From: Campylobacterales bacterium
Lineage (GTDB): Bacteria > Campylobacterota > Campylobacteria > Campylobacterales > QNZT01
Assembly (NCBI GenBank): GCA_027068765.1
Contig: JAMOMC010000071.1
Span: 1 to 39,379 of the forward strand
Reading direction: 5' to 3'
Length of the DNA: 39,379 bases
The notes below the pieces were generated by a model. That model had not been told where the DNA came from and did no database searches. It saw only the letters and a list, made by a program, of their open reading frames with translations. The translations under genes and the position numbers were made by a program. Numbering within the stretch: position 1 is the stretch's first letter; each line of letters starts with the position of its first letter. Positions 9,868 through 19,635 of the stretch are shown piece after piece.

Positions 9868-10551
9868 ATGAAACATCTTGATTTGTACTCAAAAATTGAA
9901 CCTCTTATAGGTTTTTATAATGAGTATGAAAAACTCTATAAACTCTATCTAAGAGAGCTTTTAAACTATGATGTAAAAACTATTTTAGATGTTGGATGTG
10001 GAAATGGAACACTTCTCTCATATCTTCAGCCAGGGTATTTTGCCAAAGGTATTGATTTAAGTTCTCATATGGTGGGAATTGCAAAAGCAAAAGGCTTAGA
10101 TGTAACTTGCAAAGGTATAGGTGCAGTTGATGAAAAGTTTGATGTTGTTTTAGCAGTTTCAGATGTGTTGAATTATCTTGATTTTAGCCAGCTTGAAAAA
10201 TTTTTGGTAAATGTGGAGAGAGTTCTTAATGATGATGGTATTTTTATCTGTGATATAAATACACTTTTTGGTTTCGAAGAGATTACAGCAGGATGCATGA
10301 GCGTTGATACAGATGAGCAATTTTTATCAATTGAGGCAGATTTTAATGATAATGTTTTAGTAACTTGTATAACACTTTTTGAAAAACAAGATAAGCTCTA
10401 TGCAAAAGAGAGTGCGGAGATTTTGCAATACTATTATGAGATTAGTGAGATAATCTCTCTATCAAACTTAACATTCATAAGCAGTAAAAAAGTAGCACTT
10501 TTCTCAGACCAAGCAGATAAAAATTTACTTATTTTTAAAAAAGATACATAA
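9868..10551 (+). CDS. Class I SAM-dependent methyltransferase, small-molecule type
   Basis: The 227-residue protein has the Rossmann SAM-binding motif I DVGCGNGTLL (about residues 42-51), an acidic residue at the end of the second strand (GIDLSSHM), and a post-motif region with FDVVLAVSDVLNYL and VLNDDGIFICDIN (about 115-140). There is no NPPY or DPPY motif, so it does not look like a DNA adenine or N4-cytosine methyltransferase, and no PCQ motif of a C5 enzyme. The substrate is unknown. It follows the helicase pair by 46 bases and is probably transcribed with it, but a functional link is not shown. The start has a poor RBS; see the leader ORF at 9841. Confidence 0.85.
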   Translation: MKHLDLYSKIEPLIGFYNEYEKLYKLYLRELLNYDVKTILDVGCGNGTLLSYLQPGYFAKGIDLSSHMVGIAKAKGLDVTCKGIGAVDEKFDVVLAVSDVLNYLDFSQLEKFLVNVERVLNDDGIFICDINTLFGFEEITAGCMSVDTDEQFLSIEADFNDNVLVTCITLFEKQDKLYAKESAEILQYYYEISEIISLSNLTFISSKKVALFSDQADKNLLIFKKDT

Positions 10552-10656
10552 AGTAACAAAATATCTAAAAATATCTATTTATACTAACTTTCAATAAACA
10601 ATTTTTCTTATTATCCGATGTCTCTTATAACTTAAAATAAACTATAAGGGAAATTA

Positions 10657-11751
10657 ATGATACAAAAGAAAAAAATGGCTTTATCGCTTAGTTTAGTGGC
10701 GATGCTTTTTGCAGGGTGTGGTACTATAGTTGATGAGAGTAGCGAAGATGTTGATAAGGGTAAAAGAGATATAAATACACCTATCGAAAATACCGCTGTA
10801 AATAATGCCCCAATAGCAACTTCACAAAAAATCACATTAGATGAAGATGGAAGCAAAACTATTGTGCTTTCAGGAATGGATTTAGATAGTGATGCTTTAA
10901 CTTATAGAGTTATTAAAGCTCCAATCAGAGGTACACTTGATGGATTAACTTATATTCCAGATGCAGATTTTAATGGGAACGATAGTTTTACTTTTGTAGC
11001 AAATGACACAACTATAGACTCAGATGAAGCTACAGTTAGTATCATAGTTAACTCTATAAATGATGCTCCCACAGTTAGTGCAGAGGACAATATAAATATC
11101 ACTGAAGGAGATAGCTTTTCCCCAACTCTTGCATACAATGATATAGATGGTTATATTTCTGAAGAAAATATTGTTTGGAAAGAAGATGGAAATATTATCA
11201 CCTTTCCTAAAACAGATTTTAGTGCAGGTGAGTACAATTTAACAGTTACTGTTACAGATAACGAAGGTTTGAGTGCAACTGATTTTTTAACTCTTATAGT
11301 TAAAAAACCTTATATACCTCTTTTGGCGACAGGTCAGAGCATCTCTTATTATGCAAATGATGATGGAAATTTAACAAAAGGCGCAACTAGAAGTTTTACA
11401 AGAGATGATGCAACTGAGATAGTAACTGATAATGTCACTAAACTTATGTGGCAAGATGATGTAGACTCTGGAGTAAAAAGTCTTGAAGATGCACTCATAT
11501 ATTGTACTAGTCTTACTTTAGGCGGATATGAAGATTGGAGACTTCCTGAAATTAAAGAATTGATTTATCTAGTAGATAGAAGTAAAAATGCTCCTTCAGT
11601 TGATGTAGCATTTCAAAACTTTAAGAGCAATAGTTATCAATCATACACTATGAAAAATACAAATGAAGCATGGTATGTTAACTTCTATAGTGGTACTTAT
11701 AACTATACAAGTTGGAATCTTTATACTCGTTGTGTCAGAGAAGTAGAATAA
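10657..11751 (+). CDS. Lipoprotein with Ig/cadherin-like repeats and a C-terminal DUF1566 domain
   Basis: The N-terminus is a lipoprotein signal: basic residues, a hydrophobic core and lipobox FAGC with Cys21. Residues about 45-135 form a cadherin/Big-like repeat (NNAPIATSQ, DEDGSKTI, DFNGNDSFTF, SINDAPT). A second, PKD-like repeat follows (about 140-220, ending in GLSATDF). The last 120 residues are a DUF1566 (Lcl_C) domain: TKLMWQDD, AL-YC, GGYEDWRLPEIKELIYLVD and a final RCVRE. The usual YWSS segment is replaced by YQSYTM. This points to an outer-membrane or surface-exposed protein. RBS AAGGGA lies upstream and the following gene encodes a smaller DUF1566 protein, so they form a pair. The ligand is unknown. 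Confidence 0.88.
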   Translation: MIQKKKMALSLSLVAMLFAGCGTIVDESSEDVDKGKRDINTPIENTAVNNAPIATSQKITLDEDGSKTIVLSGMDLDSDALTYRVIKAPIRGTLDGLTYIPDADFNGNDSFTFVANDTTIDSDEATVSIIVNSINDAPTVSAEDNINITEGDSFSPTLAYNDIDGYISEENIVWKEDGNIITFPKTDFSAGEYNLTVTVTDNEGLSATDFLTLIVKKPYIPLLATGQSISYYANDDGNLTKGATRSFTRDDATEIVTDNVTKLMWQDDVDSGVKSLEDALIYCTSLTLGGYEDWRLPEIKELIYLVDRSKNAPSVDVAFQNFKSNSYQSYTMKNTNEAWYVNFYSGTYNYTSWNLYTRCVREVE

Positions 11752-11778
11752 TTTTAATAAAAAAATAGGAGAAAATAG

Positions 11779-12225
11779 ATGATAAAAAATATATTAGTAA
11801 CAACTCTTTTACTTGCAAGTAGCATATCAGCAGATCTTATAAGAGATGATAATTTGGATGTAGTAAATGACGATACAGCTTACTTGATGTGGCAAGATAA
11901 TTCAGATGTTCGTTTGCTTGCAAAAAACTGGCAAGATGCGATAGATTATTGTGCGGATTTAACACATGCAAACTACACTAACTGGAGACTTCCAAACTTT
12001 AATGAGCTTTATAGCATTGTAGATAAAGATGCATCTGATCCTGCGATAAATAGCTCATTTGTAAATGTAGCAAGTGATATGTTCAGTCCAAATATTTACT
12101 GGTCATCAACCTCTTATAGTCTATATACTACTCAAGCTTGGACCATAATATTTAGTGATGCCAATAACGGTAAAATATCTAAAACTAACTCAAACTATGT
12201 CCGTTGTGTTAGAGACAATCACTAA
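11779..12225 (+). CDS. Secreted DUF1566-domain protein
   Basis: A 148-residue protein with a Sec signal peptide (KN, a hydrophobic run, then SSISA before DLIRDD). After it comes a single DUF1566 domain: TAYLMWQDN, DYCADL, NWRLPNFNELYSIVD, IYWSSTSYS and a closing YVRCVRDNH. It keeps the YWSST segment that the upstream lipoprotein has lost. The gene starts 27 bases after that lipoprotein gene, behind AGGAG, so both are likely co-transcribed; the order suggests duplication of the domain. Its stop codon lies inside the left arm of the hairpin at 12217-12248. Function unknown; the family is common in secreted proteins of Gammaproteobacteria and Campylobacterota. Confidence 0.88.
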   Translation: MIKNILVTTLLLASSISADLIRDDNLDVVNDDTAYLMWQDNSDVRLLAKNWQDAIDYCADLTHANYTNWRLPNFNELYSIVDKDASDPAINSSFVNVASDMFSPNIYWSSTSYSLYTTQAWTIIFSDANNGKISKTNSNYVRCVRDNH

Positions 12226-12248
12226 GTGAAATTTCTCACTTAGTGATT
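12217..12248 (+). terminator. Perfect 13-bp hairpin ending the DUF1566 pair
   Basis: Left arm 12217-12229 (AATCACTAAGTGA) is the exact reverse complement of right arm 12236-12248, with a six-base loop. The right arm ends in ATTT, but there is no long T-run beyond it, so termination may be weak or depend on context. The left arm contains the stop codon of the gene before it. Confidence 0.7.
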
Positions 12249-12276
12249 TCTAACGACTCTCTTAGACACAATTTAC

Positions 12277-12282
12277 TATAAT
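12277..12282 (+). promoter_or_regulatory. -10 box for pyrG-recJ
   Basis: A perfect TATAAT sits 28 bases before the pyrG ATG and just after the hairpin that closes the previous unit. A transcript starting near 12289 would carry a leader of about 20 bases with the RBS TAAGG at 12296-12300. No clear -35 is seen. Confidence 0.5.
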
Positions 12283-12309
12283 CTCTCTTTTAAAATAAGG
12301 TAATATTAA

Positions 12310-13950
12310 ATGGCAGATAAAAAGACAAGATATATATTTGTAACAGGTGGAGTTTTAAGCTCTCTTGGAAAAGGCATTGCATCTGCGAGTATTGCAACTC
12401 TTTTAAAACATACAGGCAAAAAAGTGAGTATGTTAAAAATTGACCCTTATATCAATGTAGACCCTGGAACTATGAGTCCTTTGGAACATGGTGAAGTTTT
12501 TGTTACAGATGATGGAGCTGAGACTGATTTGGATATTGGTCATTATGAGAGGTTTTTAGATATTAGTCTTACCAAAAGCAATAACTTTACAACAGGACAA
12601 GTTTATTCTAGTGTGATTGAGAGAGAAAGAAGAGGAGATTATCTTGGTAAGACTATTCAAGTTATTCCTCACATTACAGATGAGATAAAAAGTCGCATTA
12701 TTAAATCTGCTGAGGGAAGCGATATACTTATCGTTGAGGTTGGTGGAACTGTTGGCGATATTGAGAGTTTACCATTTTTAGAGGCAATTCGTGAGCTTAA
12801 AACTGAGCTTGGAAAACAAAGAGCTATGTATATACATCTCACTTTGGTTCCATATCTAAAAGCAGCAGGTGAGCTTAAAACTAAACCAACTCAGCACTCA
12901 GTCCAAGAGCTTCGTCGTATCGGTATCTCTCCTCATATTGTTATATGTAGAGCTGAGATGCCTATACCTAAAAACTTAAAACTAAAGCTAGCCCTATCTT
13001 GTGGTATAGAGAAAAACTCAATCATAGAAGCATTAGATGCACAATCTATCTATGAAGTGCCTATGAATTTTCAAAGACAACAAATTTTAGAGCCTATTTG
13101 TGAAGCTTTAGGTTTTGAAGAGTTGACTCTTGATATGGATGAGTGGAACCATCTTGTTAAAAATATAATCACACCAAGAAAAGATGTCACAATCGGATTT
13201 GTTGGCAAATATCTTGAGTTAAAAGAGTCATACAAATCTCTAACAGAATCATTTGTTCACATAGGAGCACATTTAGATGCAAAAGTAAAACTAAAATGGA
13301 TAGACAGTGAGAAGATAGACCCTGATGAGTGTGAAGAGCTTTTAGGAGATGTTGATGGCATCTTGGTTGCTGGTGGATTTGGGGAGCGAGGAGTGCTGGG
13401 GAAAATTGATGCGATTAAGTATGCAAGAGTAAATAAAGTCCCATTTTTAGGTATTTGTCTTGGGATGCAACTTTGTTTAGTTGAGTTTGCACAAAATGTT
13501 TTAGGCATTGAAGATGCAAACTCTGTAGAGTTTGATTCATGTACGAAAAATCCTGTTATTTATCTTATCGACTCTTTTATGGATGCAAGTGGAAACAGAC
13601 AACTTCGAACTCACAAAAGCCCACTTGGAGGGACTATGAGACTTGGCTCTTATGAGTGTAATATAAAAAAAGGCTCACTTTTACAAAAAATATATGAAGG
13701 CAAAAAAAAGATACATGAGAGACATCGACACAGATATGAAGCAAATCCAAAATATAGAGAAGAGTTTGAAAAAAATGGGATGATTGTGAGTGGTGAATCT
13801 GATGGACTTATCGAAGTGGTAGAGTTAAAAAAGCATCCTTGGTTTTTGGGAGTTCAGTTTCATCCTGAGTTTACATCAAGACTTCAAAATCCAAATAGTG
13901 TGATATTGGAGTTTGTAAGTGCTGCTATGGAGTATAAAGCTTCATCATGA
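12310..13950 (+). CDS. pyrG: CTP synthase
   Basis: Converts UTP to CTP using ATP and glutamine-derived ammonia. The 546-residue length is normal. The N-terminal synthetase domain has [13 protein letters not shown] (P-loop, about residues 10-22), [23 protein letters not shown] and [12 protein letters not shown]. The C-terminal glutamine amidotransferase domain has GGFGERG, the nucleophile motif GICLGMQL (Cys near 382) and [11 protein letters not shown] (His and Glu near 517-519). recJ overlaps its stop by four bases (ATGA), so the two are coupled, an arrangement I associate with Campylobacterota. Confidence 0.98.
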   Translation: MADKKTRYIFVTGGVLSSLGKGIASASIATLLKHTGKKVSMLKIDPYINVDPGTMSPLEHGEVFVTDDGAETDLDIGHYERFLDISLTKSNNFTTGQVYSSVIERERRGDYLGKTIQVIPHITDEIKSRIIKSAEGSDILIVEVGGTVGDIESLPFLEAIRELKTELGKQRAMYIHLTLVPYLKAAGELKTKPTQHSVQELRRIGISPHIVICRAEMPIPKNLKLKLALSCGIEKNSIIEALDAQSIYEVPMNFQRQQILEPICEALGFEELTLDMDEWNHLVKNIITPRKDVTIGFVGKYLELKESYKSLTESFVHIGAHLDAKVKLKWIDSEKIDPDECEELLGDVDGILVAGGFGERGVLGKIDAIKYARVNKVPFLGICLGMQLCLVEFAQNVLGIEDANSVEFDSCTKNPVIYLIDSFMDASGNRQLRTHKSPLGGTMRLGSYECNIKKGSLLQKIYEGKKKIHERHRHRYEANPKYREEFEKNGMIVSGESDGLIEVVELKKHPWFLGVQFHPEFTSRLQNPNSVILEFVSAAMEYKASS

Positions 13951-15521
13951 GTGAAAAGCTTTCACTTAAAGATATTCAGACAATCTTGACAAAAAGATTT
14001 GCTGAAGATAGTTGTCACAATTTAGCATCTATTCCTCACCCTTCAAAATTAAAAGATATAAAAAAAGCTACAAAAAGAGTAAAAGAGGCGATTTTAAATA
14101 GAGAAAAAATCGCAATTGTAGGAGATTATGATGCAGATGGAGTTATTTCATCAGTTATCATGATGGAGTTTTTTGAAGATATTGGGGCAGATGTAGTTTT
14201 AAAAATTCCTAACCGATTTGAAGATGGATATGGCATAAGCCCAAAAATCATTAAAAACCTAGATGCAACATTGATAATTACGGTAGATAACGGCATATCA
14301 GCAGTTGAAGCTGCAGATGTTTGTAGGGAGAAAAATATAGATCTTATCATAACAGATCACCATAATATACCTGATATTTTACCAAAAGCTTATGCTATCA
14401 TAAATCCAAAACAAGACGATTGTACTTTTCCTAACTCTGAGATATGTGGTGCTCAAGTTGCTTGGTATTTTATCGCATCTATTAAAAATGAGCTTGATAT
14501 ATCTTATAATCTTTCTAAATTTCTTGATATTTTAGCAATTGCAATTGTTGGTGATATGATGGAGCTTAAAGATATGAACAGAGCAATGGTAAAAAATGGA
14601 TTAAAAAATATAAACAAAATTCAAAGACCATTTTTAGGAGCAATACAGAGTTTTTATAAAAAACATAGTTTTAAAAGTGATGATATATCATTTTTGTTGG
14701 CTCCTTTGATAAATAGTTCAGGAAGATTAGAAGATGCAACATTATCATATGAGTTAATACGAGCAAAAACTCCTTATGAGGCTGTAGAAAAACTAGAGTA
14801 TATAACCTCTTTAAATACCCAAAGAAAAGAGATAGAACACGAACTTTTTAAGCACTCTATCTTGAAAGTAGATGATAAGCAAAATATCATCATAGTTTGG
14901 GGAGAGAGCTGGCATGAGGGTGTTATAGGAATTGTCGCTTCAAAATTGTCAAGACGATATAAAAAGCCTGCAATTGTATTTTCCATAACAGACAACATTG
15001 CAAAAGGGAGTGCTAGAAGTGTTGGAAATATCAATATACTTGAGCATATATCTAAACAAAAAAAGCATCTTTTGGGATATGGAGGTCATAAAGGGGCTGC
15101 TGGTATGTCGTTGATGGTTGAGAATTTGGAAGAGTTTAAAAAAGATATTCAAGAAGATCTATTGCAAGTAGATAAGGATGAATTTATAGAGAGAAGTGAA
15201 GTTTTAGGTGAGATAGATCCAAGTGCTATAAATTTTGATTTATTAGATATTTTAGAGACTTTTGAGCCATATGGACAGAAAAACCCTAAACCATCTTTTT
15301 TGATAAAAAATGCTTATGTTGAGAGTGCAAAAGTGATAGGACAAAATCAAAATCACCAAAAATTAACCCTAATAAGCGAAGAGAAAACTTTACAATCTAT
15401 AGAGTTTAATTTTAATAAACAGATTGATCGTGGACACCACATAGATATCATCTGCAATATCTCAAAAAATGAGTTTAGAGGAGATGTTTCTGCTCAAATT
15501 ATGATAAATCATATTTTATAA
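13947..15521 (+). CDS. recJ: Single-stranded-DNA exonuclease RecJ
   Basis: A 5'-3' exonuclease on single-stranded DNA used in recombination and mismatch repair. The 524-residue protein begins with the DHH phosphoesterase domain: VGDYDADGV (about residues 57-65), [15 protein letters not shown] (about 135-142) and VGDMMEL. The DHHA1 part follows with [36 protein letters not shown] and [12 protein letters not shown]. The C-terminal OB-like domain has [10 protein letters not shown] and [12 protein letters not shown]. It is shorter than E. coli RecJ (577), as is usual for this phylum. The start overlaps pyrG. No hairpin is evident behind it. Confidence 0.95.
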   Translation: MSEKLSLKDIQTILTKRFAEDSCHNLASIPHPSKLKDIKKATKRVKEAILNREKIAIVGDYDADGVISSVIMMEFFEDIGADVVLKIPNRFEDGYGISPKIIKNLDATLIITVDNGISAVEAADVCREKNIDLIITDHHNIPDILPKAYAIINPKQDDCTFPNSEICGAQVAWYFIASIKNELDISYNLSKFLDILAIAIVGDMMELKDMNRAMVKNGLKNINKIQRPFLGAIQSFYKKHSFKSDDISFLLAPLINSSGRLEDATLSYELIRAKTPYEAVEKLEYITSLNTQRKEIEHELFKHSILKVDDKQNIIIVWGESWHEGVIGIVASKLSRRYKKPAIVFSITDNIAKGSARSVGNINILEHISKQKKHLLGYGGHKGAAGMSLMVENLEEFKKDIQEDLLQVDKDEFIERSEVLGEIDPSAINFDLLDILETFEPYGQKNPKPSFLIKNAYVESAKVIGQNQNHQKLTLISEEKTLQSIEFNFNKQIDRGHHIDIICNISKNEFRGDVSAQIMINHIL

Positions 15522-15627
15522 TTTAAGGGTTTTTAGAGATACAACTGTCTTTTTATCTACAATAAACACAAAAAATGCAAATCATAAACTTTGTGCCGAA
15601 AACTTAAAACTATTAGATGAGTTTTAA
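15508..15627 (+). other. Orphan open frame after recJ without a start codon; possible gene remnant
   Basis: From 15508 to a TAA at 15625-15627 one plus-strand frame is open and reads like real protein near its end (TTVFLSTINTKNANHK, then CAENLKLLDEF). It contains no ATG, GTG or TTG and overlaps recJ and, at its end, the minus-strand thioredoxin-like gene. I could not name a family. It may be the tail of a decayed gene, or chance. Confidence 0.2.
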
Positions 15628-16103
15628 AACTTTTCTAAAATTTCCAAAATTTCCAAAAATCCCATAGATTCTAAGTTTCCATGTTTATCAATCATAACAT
15701 GAAATGGTACAGCTCCTATCCACATATTTATACCTTTCAGATACTCCACTAATTTTACGCCATCATTATACGATAAAACTTCAAACTTTATATTTTTATT
15801 TTCTATAAAAGTTTTTAGATTTTTATCTGAAATTTCATACTCTGCATGGATGCCTAAAACTACTAGATTTTCTCTATCTTTGTTTAGTCTATTTATATCT
15901 GGTATCTCTTTTATGCAGTAGTGGCAATTTGTGCCAAAGAAAAAAAGTAAAATATTTTTTTTATTATATTTTTTTTCTTCAAAAACAAAATTTCCTTCAT
16001 AGTTTGTTATATTTATTGTTTGTTTATCTAATGTTTTAAGGGTGAAATTTTCTGCAAAAAGTGAAAGTGTTAAAAATAGAGCTACTAAGATAATCTTTTT
16101 CAT
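15624..16103 (-). CDS. Periplasmic thioredoxin-like protein (TlpA/ResA type)
   Basis: The 159-residue protein has a Sec signal peptide ending SLFA (residues 14-17) before ENF, so it should act in the periplasm. The thioredoxin fold is marked by FFFGTNCHYC with active-site Cys60 and Cys63 (CHYC), and the cis-Pro site in GAVPFHVMID (about residues 130-139). This fits a disulfide reductase or a cytochrome-c maturation helper; the partner is not clear, since no ccm or dsb gene is adjacent. It is on the opposite strand to its neighbours and diverges from fabG with 65 bases between the starts. Its 3' end meets the unexplained frame behind recJ. Confidence 0.85.
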   Translation of the reverse strand: MKKIILVALFLTLSLFAENFTLKTLDKQTINITNYEGNFVFEEKKYNKKNILLFFFGTNCHYCIKEIPDINRLNKDRENLVVLGIHAEYEISDKNLKTFIENKNIKFEVLSYNDGVKLVEYLKGINMWIGAVPFHVMIDKHGNLESMGFLEILEILEKF

Positions 16104-16168
16104 AAATATTGAGCCTTTTTATTTGATTTTCTATATGATAACCAAAAAGTTTTAATTTAGGAAAAAAG

Positions 16169-16912
16169 ATGAATTTTAGTGGAAAAAATGTACTAATTAC
16201 TGGGGCAAGCAAAGGAATAGGTGCTGAGATAGCTAAAGTATTGGCTTCTTATGGACTTAAAGTTTGGATAAATTATCGCCGAAATCCGCAGTTAGCAGAT
16301 GCACTTAAAGAGCTTATTGAAAATGAGGGAGGGAGTGCTGCTGTTATCTGTTTTGATGCAAGTGACGAGGATGGTTTTGTTGCTGGTGTTAAAACGATTA
16401 TTCAGAGTGATGGAGAGTTGTCTTATCTTGTAAATAATGCAGGAATTACAAATGATAAACTAGCTCTTCGTATGAAAATGGAAGATTTTGATACTGTTAT
16501 CAAGGCAAATTTAAATTCTGCTTTTATTGGGTGTCGTGAAGCTCTTAAAGCCATGAGCAAAAAGAGATTTGGTGCGGTTGTAAATATTTCTTCGATTGTG
16601 AGCGAGAGTGGAAATATTGGTCAAGTAAATTACTCAGCTAGCAAAGGTGCTATGAATTCTATGACTAAAAGTTTTGCATTAGAGGGATCTGCAAGAGGCA
16701 TAAGATACAATGCAATAACTCCTGGGTTTATAGCAACTGATATGACAGATGAACTAAGTGACGAGGTTAAAAAGAGCTATACAGACAAGATACCTCTTAA
16801 AAGATTTGGTGAGTCTAGAGATGTAGCTGAGGCTGTGGCATTTTTACTTAGTGATAATTCTAGTTATATAACGGGTGAAATATTAAAAGTAAATGGTGGA
16901 TTATATGTTTAG
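16169..16912 (+). CDS. fabG: 3-oxoacyl-[acyl-carrier-protein] reductase
   Basis: NADPH-dependent reduction of 3-oxoacyl-ACP in type II fatty-acid synthesis. The 247-residue short-chain dehydrogenase has the cofactor motif TGASKGIG (residues 11-18), NNAG (89-92), ISS with the catalytic Ser (140-142), and YSASK with Tyr155 and Lys159. The end YITGEILKVNGGLYV is typical. The RBS is AGGAAAA just before the ATG. It is followed at 60 bases by acpP and then fabF and accA, a fatty-acid synthesis cluster that supports FabG over the many other short-chain reductases. Confidence 0.95.
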   Translation: MNFSGKNVLITGASKGIGAEIAKVLASYGLKVWINYRRNPQLADALKELIENEGGSAAVICFDASDEDGFVAGVKTIIQSDGELSYLVNNAGITNDKLALRMKMEDFDTVIKANLNSAFIGCREALKAMSKKRFGAVVNISSIVSESGNIGQVNYSASKGAMNSMTKSFALEGSARGIRYNAITPGFIATDMTDELSDEVKKSYTDKIPLKRFGESRDVAEAVAFLLSDNSSYITGEILKVNGGLYV

Positions 16913-16972
16913 TTTACGATTTTTTAACAATTTTTCGATAAACTAACGACGAATATTTAAAAAGGAAATAAG

Positions 16973-17206
16973 ATGGCATTAATTGATGATGTAAAAGAAG
17001 TAGTAGTAGAGCAGTTAAATTGTAATGCGGATGAAGTTAAAGAGGAGTCAAAATTTGTTGAAGATTTAGGGGCTGATTCTTTAGATGTTGTTGAGCTTGT
17101 TATGGCTCTTGAAGAGAAGTTTGATATAGAGATTCCCGATAGTGATGCTGAGGCAATAGCAACTGTTGGAGATGCAATCAAATATATCGAAAATCATAAT
17201 TCATAA
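16973..17206 (+). CDS. acpP: Acyl carrier protein
   Basis: Carries growing acyl chains on a 4'-phosphopantetheine arm. The 77-residue, strongly acidic protein has the modification motif [18 protein letters not shown] with Ser36 as the attachment site, followed by [11 protein letters not shown]. The RBS AAAGGAAA is close to the ATG. It lies between fabG and fabF, the usual place. Confidence 0.98.
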   Translation: MALIDDVKEVVVEQLNCNADEVKEESKFVEDLGADSLDVVELVMALEEKFDIEIPDSDAEAIATVGDAIKYIENHNS

Positions 17207-17277
17207 ATAAATTTTTCTTTGTAAATGGGCTTAGTATTGCCCATCGCAAAGTTTTAAAATCACATAAGGATGTAGAC

Positions 17278-18495
17278 GTGAAAAGAGTTGTTATAACTGG
17301 CATGGGCATGATAAATGCTGTTGGAAATGATAAAGAGAGTTCTTTTAAAGCCATTGTAGATGGAGAGTGTGGCATTAGAAGTATTACTCTATTTGATGCT
17401 AGTAAGCACTCTGTAAAAATCGCTGCCGAAGTGAGTGATTTTGATCCAAACTTAATTATGAATCCTAAAGAGGTTAAAAAAGCAGATAGATTTATACATC
17501 TTGGTATAAAAGCGACACAAGAGGCTATGATAGATGCAAATTTTAGTGAAATTGATAGTGATAGATTTGGGATAGTCTCTGCATCTGGAATTGGTGGTCT
17601 TATAAATATTGAGAAAAATTCAATTATTCTTGAAAATAAAGGACCTAGAAGAATATCTCCGTTTTTTATACCTTCTTCACTTGTAAATATGCTTGGTGGT
17701 TTTATATCAATTGAGCATAAGTTCAAAGGACCAAATTTGTCCGTTGTTACAGCCTGTGCCGCAGGGACACATGCGATAAGTGAAGCTGTAAAAACTATTA
17801 TGCTTGGTGGAGCTGATAGTATGCTTGTTGTTGGTGCGGAGTCTGCAATTTGTGGTGTTGGTGTTGGTGGATTTGCGTCTATGAAAGCATTATCTACAAG
17901 AAATGATGACCCAAAAGGATCTTCTCGTCCATTTGATGGAGAGAGAAATGGCTTTGTTATGGGTGAGGGTGCTGGTGCTTTGGTTTTGGAAGATTTAGAG
18001 AGTGCTCAAAAAAGAGGAGCAAGAATATATGCAGAGGTAATTGGTTTTGGAGAGAGTGGAGATGCTAACCATATAACATCTCCTGTAGTAGATGGGCCTT
18101 ATCGTGCTATGAAAGCTGCTTATGAGATGGCAGGAAAACCCAAAATTGATTATGTAAATGCACATGGAACAAGCACACCGGCAAATGATAAAAATGAAAC
18201 GGCAGCTCTTAAGATGCTATTTGATGGTAAAGAGAATTGTCCACCAGTTAGTTCTATAAAAGGGCAAATAGGACATTGTTTAGGTGCTGCTGGAGCTATG
18301 GAAGCTATAGTGTCTATCATGGCTATGAGAGATGGTATTATGCCTCCAACTATAAACCAAGAGACACCTGATGAAGATTGTGATTTGGATTATGTTCCAA
18401 ATGCTGCAAGAAAAGCTGATATTGATATTATCATGAGTAACTCATTTGGTTTTGGTGGTACAAATGGTTCAATTATTTTAAGAAAATTTAGATAG
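17278..18495 (+). CDS. fabF: 3-oxoacyl-[acyl-carrier-protein] synthase II
   Basis: Elongating condensing enzyme of type II fatty-acid synthesis. The 405-residue protein has the catalytic triad of the family: Cys160 in VVTACAAGTHAISEA, His297 in NAHGTSTPANDKNE and His334 in GQIGHCLGAAGAMEA. The end SNSFGFGGTNGS is the usual glycine-rich closing segment. The start is GTG with AAGGA upstream; the ATG at 17269 is followed at once by TAG and cannot be used. The typical KAS II order after acpP supports FabF over FabB. Confidence 0.97.
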   Translation: MKRVVITGMGMINAVGNDKESSFKAIVDGECGIRSITLFDASKHSVKIAAEVSDFDPNLIMNPKEVKKADRFIHLGIKATQEAMIDANFSEIDSDRFGIVSASGIGGLINIEKNSIILENKGPRRISPFFIPSSLVNMLGGFISIEHKFKGPNLSVVTACAAGTHAISEAVKTIMLGGADSMLVVGAESAICGVGVGGFASMKALSTRNDDPKGSSRPFDGERNGFVMGEGAGALVLEDLESAQKRGARIYAEVIGFGESGDANHITSPVVDGPYRAMKAAYEMAGKPKIDYVNAHGTSTPANDKNETAALKMLFDGKENCPPVSSIKGQIGHCLGAAGAMEAIVSIMAMRDGIMPPTINQETPDEDCDLDYVPNAARKADIDIIMSNSFGFGGTNGSIILRKFR

Positions 18496-18507
18496 AAGGT
18501 TTTGGCA

Positions 18508-19554
18508 ATGGTTACTTATCTTGAATTTGAAAAAGGGATACAAAAAATCGACCAAGATTTGCAAGAGGCAAAATCTCTTGGTGATTTTGTAACTGTAGCT
18601 ACACTAGAAAAAAATTTAAATAAAGAGATTTTAAAAACTTACAAAAGCTTAAGTGATTACCAAAAACTTCAATTAGCTCGCCATCCTAGTCGTCCTTATG
18701 CACTAGATTTTATTCGTGGAATGATGGAAGATGCTTATGAGATTCACGGTGATCGTGTTTTTGCTGATGATCAAGCTATAGTCTGTTATATCGGTACAAT
18801 TTCTGGTAAAAAAGTTATAGTTATAGGTGAACAAAAAGGGCGGGGTACAAAAAACAAAATTAAAAGAAATTTTGGTATGCCTCAACCAGATGGCTACAGA
18901 AAAGCTTTAAGAGTTGCAAAAATGGCTGAAAAGTTTAAAATACCTATACTTTTTCTCATAGATACACCGGGTGCTTATCCTGGTATTGGTGCTGAAGAGA
19001 GAGGACAAAGTGAGGCGATTGCCAAAAATCTTTATGAACTTAGTGATTTAAATACTATTACAGTCTCTATTGTTATTGGTGAGGGTGGAAGTGGTGGTGC
19101 TTTAGCCATTGGAGTGGCTGATAAATTTGCGATGATGCGATACTCTGTTTTTAGTGTCATCTCTCCAGAGGGTTGTGCCGCAATTTTATGGAATGATCCA
19201 AAAAAGCAAGAACAAGCTACAAAAGCTATGAAAATCACATCTGGAGACTTAAAAGAGTTAGGTTTAATTGACGATGTGATAGATGAGCCAATTTCTGGTG
19301 GACATAGAGATAAGAGTGCCTCTATCTTGGCACTTAAAAAGTATTTCTTAGATACTTTAGAAGAGTTAGAGCAGTTAGATGATAAAACAAGACTTGACAA
19401 TAGATATGAAAAACTAATCTCTGTTGGTGCTTTTGTTGATGAATCGATAGTGCAAGAAGAGCCTAAAGAGAGTGAATTAAAATCAGACTTGGCAAATAAG
19501 TTTAATAGCTTTTTTGACAAAATTCAGTCAAGTAGTGATAAAAAAGAGAGTTAA
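18508..19554 (+). CDS. accA: Acetyl-CoA carboxylase carboxyltransferase subunit alpha
   Basis: With AccD it transfers the carboxyl group from biotin to acetyl-CoA, giving malonyl-CoA. The protein has [60 protein letters not shown] (split here by meaning into the CoA-site region near residues 130-155), [11 protein letters not shown] and [10 protein letters not shown]. About 30 residues beyond the usual core form an acidic/Ser-rich tail. The frame also offers TTG at 18502, but GAAGG at 18495-18499 is too close to it and well placed for ATG at 18508. Placed seven to twelve bases after fabF, so co-transcribed. Confidence 0.96.
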   Translation: MVTYLEFEKGIQKIDQDLQEAKSLGDFVTVATLEKNLNKEILKTYKSLSDYQKLQLARHPSRPYALDFIRGMMEDAYEIHGDRVFADDQAIVCYIGTISGKKVIVIGEQKGRGTKNKIKRNFGMPQPDGYRKALRVAKMAEKFKIPILFLIDTPGAYPGIGAEERGQSEAIAKNLYELSDLNTITVSIVIGEGGSGGALAIGVADKFAMMRYSVFSVISPEGCAAILWNDPKKQEQATKAMKITSGDLKELGLIDDVIDEPISGGHRDKSASILALKKYFLDTLEELEQLDDKTRLDNRYEKLISVGAFVDESIVQEEPKESELKSDLANKFNSFFDKIQSSSDKKES

Positions 19555-19635
19555 ATTGTTTATATTTATTGTAGCTTTTTAGGCTAAAATCATCACTTTT
19601 TAATTTTTTCCTCCCAAAAATATATAAGTATTTAT

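Noticed and set aside
5259-10551. A DISARM-like or restriction-modification defence system (helicase plus methyltransferase)
   Set aside because: The methyltransferase lacks DNA-methylase motifs and looks like a small-molecule enzyme; no nuclease domain or DUF1998 protein is present. I report only the helicase pair as unexplained.
18502-18510. TTG at 18502 as accA start
   Set aside because: GAAGG is only about two bases before it; the ATG at 18508 has better spacing.
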